Assembly (NCBI GenBank): GCA_900557285.1
Contig: USSJ01000079.1
Location: 1 to 6,275 of the forward strand
Reading direction: 5' to 3'
Origin: an uncultured Clostridia bacterium
GTDB lineage: Bacteria; Bacillota; Clostridia; Christensenellales; Borkfalkiaceae
DNA length: 6,275 bases
A model generated the notes under the pieces. That model was not told the DNA's origin. It did no database searches and was given only the letters and a program-made list of their open reading frames with translations. How positions within the stretch are numbered: position 1 is the stretch's first letter; each line of letters begins with the position of its first letter. Shown here one piece after another: positions 1 through 4,514 of this stretch. A program made the position numbers and the translations under genes.

Positions 1-12
1 AAAATTGCAGAT

Positions 13-51
13 AAAAAATTGCCTGGAGGCGGGAATTCCCGCCGCCAGGCA
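13..51 (-). terminator. Rho-independent terminator of the serCA operon
   Basis: An inverted repeat lies 22 bases beyond the serA stop codon. The outer arms are GCCTGG (21-26) and CCAGGC (45-50). The inner arms are GGCGGG (28-33) and CCCGCC (38-43). There is one mismatch at 27/44 and an AATT loop centred on a GAATTC. Read on the minus strand, the GC-rich 12-bp stem is followed at once by A and six T residues (18-13), the classic intrinsic terminator layout. The plus-strand side has no U-tract, so it should act on serCA only. Confidence 0.93.
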
Positions 52-73
52 GATTGTGCATAAAAAACTTATT

Positions 74-1231
74 TTAGTCAAAAATACGGACGCGGATCAC
101 GCTGTCGAGTTTTTTGATTTCATCGATGATCTTTTCGGAAGGTTTTGAATCCAAATCGAGAAGCATGTATGCTTTTTCGCCCTTGGATTTATCGATGATG
201 TTTGCGATGTTGATATTGTTTCCGGAAATGATGGACGTGATGGTGGAAATGGCGCCTTCCACGTTTCCGTGCATGATCGCAAGCCTGCTGACGGAAGTGC
301 GGGGAGCGCTTACGTCGGGGAAATTAACGCTGTGCGTAATATTTCCGTTTTCGATGTAATCGACGAGTTCCTGCGCCGCCATTGCCGCGCAGTTATCCTC
401 CGCTTCGGGAGTGGAGGCGCCCAGGTGCGGCACACATATGATATTTTGGACCCCGATGAGCTTTTCGGACGGAAAATCGGTGATATAGCGTTCGAGTTTT
501 CCGCTTTCCACAGCGGCGAGAACGGCGTCTTCGTCGGTGAGTTCGCCGCGGGAATTGTTGATCAGGACACTGCCGTCTTTCATTTTTGCAAAAGCGTCCG
601 CATTGAACATTTTGTCCGTGGATGGTGTGAGCGGCACATGAACGGTGATGAAGTCGGACTGCCTGAGCACTGTATCCAGATCGGCGGTTTTGACGCGGTT
701 ATCCAGATGCAGGGCGCCCTGTACGGAGAGGTAAGGGTCATAGCCGAGCACTTTCATGCCGAGGTTTGCCGCGGTGTTGGCAACGAGCACGCCGATGGCG
801 CCCAGCCCGATCACGCCGAGGGTTTTGCCGAGGATCTCGTGTCCGACAAATTTGGATTTGCCTTTTTCAACGGCTTTGGAAATGCCTTCGGTGCCTTTGA
901 GAGATTTGACCCAGTCGATGGCGTCGGTGATCTTTCTGCCGCCGAGGAAGAGTTCGCAGATGACGAGTTCTTTGACGGCGTTAGCGTTTGCGCCGGGCGT
1001 ATTGAAGACGACGATCCCTTTTTCGGTGCAGGCAGGGATGGGGATGTTATTTGTTCCTGCGCCTGCGCGGGCAACGGCGAGGAGTTCGTCGTTGAGGGGG
1101 TATTCGTGCATATTGAAACTGCGGAGCATGATCCCGTCGGGATTTTTGACGTCCGCAGAAAAAGTATAATCTGCGGGGAATTCCTTTGCAGCAACTTCGC
1201 TTATTTCGTTGAGCTTTAAAATTTTAGCCAT
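74..1231 (-). CDS. serA: D-3-phosphoglycerate dehydrogenase with C-terminal ACT domain
   Basis: This cytosolic enzyme oxidises 3-phosphoglycerate to 3-phosphohydroxypyruvate with NAD, the first step of phosphorylated serine synthesis. The 385-residue protein has the D-2-hydroxyacid dehydrogenase fold. The Rossmann motif GLGAIG is at 142-147, with an NAD-selective aspartate in YDP at 165. The catalytic triad is seen as R228 (NSRGE), E256 (DFPSE) and H269 (PHLGAST); R37 is the likely substrate arginine. Residues 313-385 form an ACT domain. H321, N323 and N341 match the spacing of the E. coli SerA serine-binding residues H344, N346 and N364, so feedback inhibition by serine is probable. The length and the short loop between E256 and H269 fit the compact SerA type without the extra ASB domain. 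The ATG lies 10 bp after the serC stop with a GGAG 6 nt upstream. It is the second gene of the operon and ends in TAA. Confidence 0.96.
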   Translation of the reverse strand: MAKILKLNEISEVAAKEFPADYTFSADVKNPDGIMLRSFNMHEYPLNDELLAVARAGAGTNNIPIPACTEKGIVVFNTPGANANAVKELVICELFLGGRKITDAIDWVKSLKGTEGISKAVEKGKSKFVGHEILGKTLGVIGLGAIGVLVANTAANLGMKVLGYDPYLSVQGALHLDNRVKTADLDTVLRQSDFITVHVPLTPSTDKMFNADAFAKMKDGSVLINNSRGELTDEDAVLAAVESGKLERYITDFPSEKLIGVQNIICVPHLGASTPEAEDNCAAMAAQELVDYIENGNITHSVNFPDVSAPRTSVSRLAIMHGNVEGAISTITSIISGNNINIANIIDKSKGEKAYMLLDLDSKPSEKIIDEIKKLDSVIRVRIFD

Positions 1232-1237
1232 GATAAA

Positions 1238-1241
1238 CTCC
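1238..1241 (-). promoter_or_regulatory. serA ribosome binding site abutting the serC stop codon
   Basis: On the minus strand the serC stop TAA (1244-1242) runs straight into GGAG (1241-1238), giving TAAGGAG, with 6 nt to the serA ATG. A terminating serC ribosome would therefore sit on the serA start site. This suggests coupled translation and roughly matched amounts of the two enzymes, which is an inference from spacing. Confidence 0.85.
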
Positions 1242-2315
1242 TTATGCGTTTTCCTTTTCGAATTTTTTCATGAATTCGATGAGTTTTTGGACGCCTTCGA
1301 CAGGCATCGCGTTATAGATGGATGCGCGCATACCGCCGACCAGGCGATGGCCCTTGAGAGTGACCAATCCTTCTGCTTTTGCTTCTTTTACGAATTTTTC
1401 ATCCATTTCTTTGGAAGGAGTTACGAAGGGAACGTTCATGATGGAGCGGAATTCCCTGACGACGCTGTTCGTATAGAAAGAAGAATTGTCGATAAAATCG
1501 TACAAAAGGCCTGCTTTGTATTCGTTGATCTTATTGATCTCTTTGACGCCGCCGATTTTCTTGAGGTGGCGGAGGACGAGGTTAGCCATATAGATCGAGA
1601 AGCAGGGCGGGGTATTGTAGAGAGAACCGTTATCCGCCTGCGTTTTCCATTTGAGCATGGTGGGGCAGATGGGGAGCGGATTCTCGATCAGATCTTTGCG
1701 TGCGATGACGATGGTCACGCCCGCGGGGGCGAGGTTTTTCTGCGCGCCCGCATAGATGACGCCGAATTTGGTCACGTCTACTTCGCGGGAGAGGATCTCC
1801 GAGCTCATATCGCAGACCAAAGGAGCCTTTGTTTTCGGGAATTTGATATAACGTGTACCGAAAATCGTGTTGTTGGAAGTAATATGCACGTAATCGGAAT
1901 CGTCGTTGAACGCGATTTTATCCACGTCGGGGATATAAGTATATGTTTTGTCTTCGGAAGAGGCAACCAGGCGCGCGTCGCCGTAAATTTTGCCTTCCTG
2001 CCAGGCTTTTTTCGCAAAATTTCCGGTCACGATGTAGTCTGCTTTTCCGCTTTTCATAAGGTTGAGCGGAATGGCTGCGAATTGCTGGCTGGCGCCGCCC
2101 TGCACGAACAGAACGCAATAATTATCCGGAATATTCATCAGTTCGCGGAGATTGGCTTCGGCTTCTTCCACAATGGCGGAAAAGGCCTTGTCGCGGTGAC
2201 TGATCTCGGTAACGCTCATGCCGGTGCCGGCGAAATCGAGGAACTCTTTTTGCGCTTCTTCCAGTACTTCCAAAGGAAGCATGGAAGGGCCTGCCGAAAA
2301 ATTATAAACTCTCAT
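1242..2315 (-). CDS. serC: Phosphoserine aminotransferase
   Basis: This PLP enzyme transfers an amino group from glutamate to 3-phosphohydroxypyruvate, making O-phospho-L-serine, the step after SerA. The 357-residue product is the usual family length and begins MRVYNFSAGPSMLP, the family's signature N-terminus. Visible active-site features are H40-R41 (SHR), the GGAS loop at 73-76, W105 stacking on PLP, D169 (CDMSS), the PLP-binding lysine K193 in GAQKNLAPAG, the N234-T235 phosphate loop (YNTPP), and H323-R324 with R330 near the C-terminus. The start at 2315 is chosen because GAAGGAG sits 8 nt upstream and homology begins there. The frame stays open to an ATG at 2471, but that start would lie upstream of the promoter. 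First gene of the serC-serA operon. Confidence 0.96.
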   Translation of the reverse strand: MRVYNFSAGPSMLPLEVLEEAQKEFLDFAGTGMSVTEISHRDKAFSAIVEEAEANLRELMNIPDNYCVLFVQGGASQQFAAIPLNLMKSGKADYIVTGNFAKKAWQEGKIYGDARLVASSEDKTYTYIPDVDKIAFNDDSDYVHITSNNTIFGTRYIKFPKTKAPLVCDMSSEILSREVDVTKFGVIYAGAQKNLAPAGVTIVIARKDLIENPLPICPTMLKWKTQADNGSLYNTPPCFSIYMANLVLRHLKKIGGVKEINKINEYKAGLLYDFIDNSSFYTNSVVREFRSIMNVPFVTPSKEMDEKFVKEAKAEGLVTLKGHRLVGGMRASIYNAMPVEGVQKLIEFMKKFEKENA

Positions 2316-2323
2316 ATCCTTTA

Positions 2324-2330
2324 CTCCTTC
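2324..2330 (-). promoter_or_regulatory. serC ribosome binding site
   Basis: GAAGGAG on the minus strand lies 8 nt before the ATG at 2315. It decides the start over the in-frame ATG at 2471, which lies upstream of the mapped promoter elements. Confidence 0.88.
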
Positions 2331-2399
2331 AAGATTTATTACAGATCGATACGTCAGACTGTACAAGAACTGGAACGTCTGTAAAATAGTATATGAAAT

Positions 2400-2428
2400 A
2401 TTATACAATAAAGCGTATTTTTTTTCAA
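2400..2428 (-). promoter_or_regulatory. Sigma-A-type promoter of serCA
   Basis: The minus strand reads TTGAAA (2428-2423), exactly 17 nt, then a perfect TATAAT (2405-2400). Transcription should start near 2393, giving a leader of about 78 nt before serC. The leader shows only a weak 5-bp inverted repeat (2355-2359 with 2377-2381). It is too short for a T-box, and no T-box consensus is visible. The first half of the -35 is shared with one copy of a GACTTG direct repeat. Confidence 0.9.
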
Positions 2429-2441
2429 GTCTTTGCAAGTC
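2426..2441 (-). repeat. Tandem GACTTG direct repeat at the serCA -35
   Basis: Two identical copies of GACTTG (minus strand 2441-2436 and 2431-2426) are separated by CAAA, so they repeat every 10 bp, about one helical turn. The downstream copy supplies TTG of the -35 box. The placement would suit a regulator binding one DNA face. Two six-base copies in A/T-rich DNA can also arise by chance. Confidence 0.4.
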
Positions 2442-2469
2442 GGAAACGGGGCGGAACCAAAATTTTTTC

Positions 2470-2520
2470 AAAAAAATACGGGGGTAACAAAAAATGAGCG
2501 TGCACCAAAAAAATAACGGG
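2470..2520 (+). repeat. Imperfect direct repeat of an A-tract/CGGG motif
   Basis: A7-TA-CGGG at 2470-2482 recurs as A7-TAA-CGGG at 2507-2520, about 37 bp apart and just upstream of the -35 box at 2528. Neighbouring runs (T8 2418-2425, T6 2463-2468, A6 2489-2494, T7 2533-2539) make this region rich in A-tracts. They could act as curved DNA or UP-like elements for the divergent promoters. No known operator is recognised. Confidence 0.35.
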
Positions 2521-2527
2521 AAAAGTA

Positions 2528-2556
2528 TTTACTTTTTTTGGGAAATATAGTAAAAT
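2528..2556 (+). promoter_or_regulatory. Probable sigma-A promoter of the 585-residue protein gene
   Basis: TTTACT (2528-2533), a 17-nt spacer, then TAAAAT (2551-2556). Each box has one or two departures from consensus. The predicted start near 2563 gives a leader of about 55 nt before the ATG at 2618. The promoter is divergent from serCA, with about 100 bp between the two -35 boxes. Confidence 0.65.
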
Positions 2557-2571
2557 AAATATAACCAAATC

Positions 2572-2585
2572 TGCCGTTTGCGGCA
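2572..2585 (+). other. Small hairpin at the 5' end of the leader
   Basis: TGCCG (2572-2576), loop TTTG, CGGCA (2581-2585) form a perfect 5-bp hairpin that would sit about 10 nt from the predicted mRNA 5' end. No U-tract follows, so it is not a terminator. A 5'-terminal stem can slow 5'-end-dependent decay by RNase J in Bacillota (family knowledge); whether it does so here is untested. Confidence 0.4.
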
Positions 2586-2617
2586 AAAAGAGAAGATAAG
2601 GTCTTCGAGGGGGCATT

Positions 2618-4375
2618 ATGTCTGAAACGATTCGCCAAAAACTGAACGGGCTTTCTGCGGTCGAGCGGCTGAAAGCGACGGATAAATATCTTACGGAAAT
2701 GCGCGGGATTTTAGCATCGATGGACGAGATTGCGGCATTGCGCAAACAGCGTGGGCAGGCGGTTTCGGATGAATTCGGCGGATATAAGCGTTCGACGGTA
2801 GAAGATTTTATACGGGAACTGGAAAAGCAGAAAGCGGGAATTTTAGAGGAGATCGCAAAAGAAGAAGCCAAGCGTGTTTCGGCGGCTCCTGTCCCGAAAG
2901 AAGCGGCAGCTCCTGCGGTAAAAGATGATTCCCTGGCTTACAAGAAAGACGATTCGGCGGTGGTCAGCTTCCGGAAGGGAGATCCTTCGCTTGCCATCGA
3001 AAGCATGTATACGGGACTTTCGATGGACATAGAGAAGATGCGCGACGATATTCTGCAGGAGATGAAATACACATACAAGCAGGATATGGCGATCTACGAT
3101 GATTTATCGGCAAAGATCGATGCGATCAAGGGGACGGATGTTTCGGCGCTGGAAGAGACGTTAAAGCCTCTCGGCGAAAATATCAGTGCGGTGAGCGGTA
3201 GCCTGACGGCGCTGGATGAGAAACTGAATGCTTTGCGGCCGGTCGATTACGATCAGCTGGCGGAGCGGGTGGCGTCGAAGATGGTCAGCGGGATCGATTA
3301 TGAGGCGTTGGCACAGCATATCGTCGGAATCATGACCGGCGGAATGGCGGGAGCCGCGGCAGGTGCGGCGGTCGCGGGTGCGAGCGAGCGCAGCATGCAG
3401 GAACTGGAGAAAAAAATTGACGGGATCAAATCCGCATTGGACGGGGCGATCAGCGTCAAGCAGATGCCGGAATTCCGTAAACTGGACACATTGATTTCGG
3501 AGTATCTGCGCACACTTTCGTATGATATGATCCCCGATTTGCTGATCACGGCGAACGGGATCAAGGATATAGCCAACCGCTATATTGTCAGCGGCAATAT
3601 ACTGCGCGGAGAGACGATGCTTTCCGATCTTCGCGTGCGCCTGTCAAGGGTGAACGTATGGGGTTCGAGTGCGATTGCGGCGGTATCGGATGCGGTAACG
3701 GCGCACAAACTTCCGCTTACGTATTCTCCGGATGCGCTGGCGGCGTTTGCGGATGCGGTGAAATCATATGAACAGGCTCCCGCATTGCCGGACGACGAAC
3801 TGACGGCGGCGCTTTTGCGCGCAAAGAAAGCGGTGTTCAGCGATACCGATCAGGAGTCGCTGGATCGCGATACGTTTACGGAAATGCTGGAGATACGTCA
3901 GGATATCGGAGACGGGGAAGCGGACAAAGGCAAGATCGACAATCTGACGGAACTGAAGAAAGAACTGATGTCTTTCAATCTTTCATATTTTATCGATCTT
4001 TCGCCCGCGGCATATGAGGAAAAAGAACCTGCGGCATCGGCTCCGTCGGTGGATACGCAGGCGATTTTGGACGCAATTTCAAATTTGCAGGCGGCGGCGC
4101 CTTCGGTACAGGTTTCTGCGGTGCAGGAGCAGAAAGAAGACATAAAACTGCAGAATAAGCTGGAAGAGCTTTCGAAAAACAAACAGGCAGCGGCAGTGAA
4201 GAAACCGCGTCAGCTGCGTCCGGCGGTATCCGCGAAAGACAATAAACTGGAGAAGGCGGATCAGCCGCTGCGCATCGTGCACCGCAAGATCAGTTTGGGA
4301 GAAGAGAGCGAATCTCTGTCCAAGCAAGTGGTGGATGAACTGGCGCAGAAGATCGCAAACAGCATGGTGAAATGA
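2618..4375 (+). CDS. Uncharacterised 585-residue coiled-coil protein with DivIVA-like motif and helix repeats
   Basis: I do not recognise a named family for the whole protein. The ATG has GAGG 7 nt upstream. Residues 1-86 are charged and helical. Residues 53-68 read F-G-G-Y-(4)-V-E-D-F-I-R-E-L, matching the spacing of the DivIVA/GpsB N-terminal signature, though the usual Arg before Gly is Gly here. A Pro/Ala/Lys linker spans about 87-125, and predicted coiled-coil helices about 126-205. A tandem 17-residue repeat (209-225, 226-242) is followed by a Gly/Ala-rich hydrophobic stretch (about 234-255). A mixed helical region with aromatic residues spans about 256-460. Then come an Ala/Pro/Gln-rich linker (about 466-505), a charged coil and a basic segment (528-557). 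The last 15 residues (571-585) resemble the 17-residue repeat. There is no signal peptide and no catalytic motif. A structural or localisation role is inferred. It is divergent from serC, and RNase J follows on the same strand. Confidence 0.85.
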   Translation: MSETIRQKLNGLSAVERLKATDKYLTEMRGILASMDEIAALRKQRGQAVSDEFGGYKRSTVEDFIRELEKQKAGILEEIAKEEAKRVSAAPVPKEAAAPAVKDDSLAYKKDDSAVVSFRKGDPSLAIESMYTGLSMDIEKMRDDILQEMKYTYKQDMAIYDDLSAKIDAIKGTDVSALEETLKPLGENISAVSGSLTALDEKLNALRPVDYDQLAERVASKMVSGIDYEALAQHIVGIMTGGMAGAAAGAAVAGASERSMQELEKKIDGIKSALDGAISVKQMPEFRKLDTLISEYLRTLSYDMIPDLLITANGIKDIANRYIVSGNILRGETMLSDLRVRLSRVNVWGSSAIAAVSDAVTAHKLPLTYSPDALAAFADAVKSYEQAPALPDDELTAALLRAKKAVFSDTDQESLDRDTFTEMLEIRQDIGDGEADKGKIDNLTELKKELMSFNLSYFIDLSPAAYEEKEPAASAPSVDTQAILDAISNLQAAAPSVQVSAVQEQKEDIKLQNKLEELSKNKQAAAVKKPRQLRPAVSAKDNKLEKADQPLRIVHRKISLGEESESLSKQVVDELAQKIANSMVK

Positions 4376-4378
4376 ACT

Positions 4379-4406
4379 TTGCCAAAGCGCAAAGGAAAGA
4401 TAGAGT
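4379..4406 (+). promoter_or_regulatory. Weak candidate promoter for rnj
   Basis: TTGCCA (4379-4384), a 16-nt spacer, then TAGAGT (4401-4406). The -35 is close to consensus; the -10 matches four of six bases. If used, the RNase J mRNA would have a leader of about 100 nt containing the 4453-4480 hairpin. No better promoter is visible between the upstream stop codon and the RNase J start. Confidence 0.25.
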
Positions 4407-4452
4407 AACAAATTGTAAGGCCGGATTTTATCAGAAAAAAATCACAAAAGAG

Positions 4453-4480
4453 AAAGGGCTGGATTTGGGTTCAGCCCTTT
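4453..4480 (+). terminator. Hairpin: terminator of the upstream gene or rnj leader element
   Basis: AAAGGGCTG (4453-4461) and CAGCCCTTT (4472-4480) are perfect 9-bp arms. They extend inward by a G-U and an A-U pair to a 6-nt loop. The following bases (TTT inside the arm, then GTTGTGTGGT) are a broken U-rich tract, weaker than that of the serCA terminator. The hairpin lies about 80 bp after the stop codon at 4375 and 22 nt before the RNase J ribosome binding site, so it may end the upstream transcript or attenuate entry into rnj. Confidence 0.65.
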
Positions 4481-4502
4481 GTTGTGTGGTAACCGGCGGA
4501 AA

Positions 4503-4508
4503 AAGGAG
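4503..4508 (+). promoter_or_regulatory. rnj ribosome binding site selecting a TTG start
   Basis: AAGGAG lies 6 nt upstream of TTG 4515. The frame is open upstream only back to a TAA at 4416-4418. No ATG occurs in frame before the conserved core, and the ATG at 4528 is out of frame and soon stops. This makes TTG the best supported start. Confidence 0.85.
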
Positions 4509-4514
4509 TATATT

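Noticed and set aside
269..2384. Long plus-strand open frames opposite serA and serC (over 300 codons each)
   Set aside because: Their translations lack any coherent family features and mirror the codon bias of the sense genes. The sense frames carry complete catalytic motifs.
2316..2393. T-box or other riboswitch in the serC leader
   Set aside because: The predicted leader is about 78 nt, too short for a T-box, with no T-box consensus, no terminator/antiterminator pair and only a 5-bp stem.
2316..2471. N-terminal extension of SerC from an in-frame ATG at 2471
   Set aside because: It would add 52 residues unlike any SerC and would start upstream of the near-perfect TTGAAA-17-TATAAT promoter. 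The ATG at 2315 has a strong ribosome binding site and the family N-terminus.
2494..2550. 18-codon ORF (ATG at 2494) in the divergent intergenic region
   Set aside because: It overlaps the -35 and spacer of the plus-strand promoter and has only a run of G as a possible ribosome binding site.
4377..4394. Inverted repeat CTTTGC/GCAAAG just after the 585-residue protein's stop codon as a terminator
   Set aside because: The stem is only 6 bp, A/T-rich in part, and followed by purines and not a U-tract. The hairpin at 4453-4480 is far stronger.
4482..4514. Promoter directly upstream of rnj (TTGTGT with TATATT)
   Set aside because: The spacer would be 21 nt and transcription would begin inside the coding sequence, excluding the ribosome binding site.
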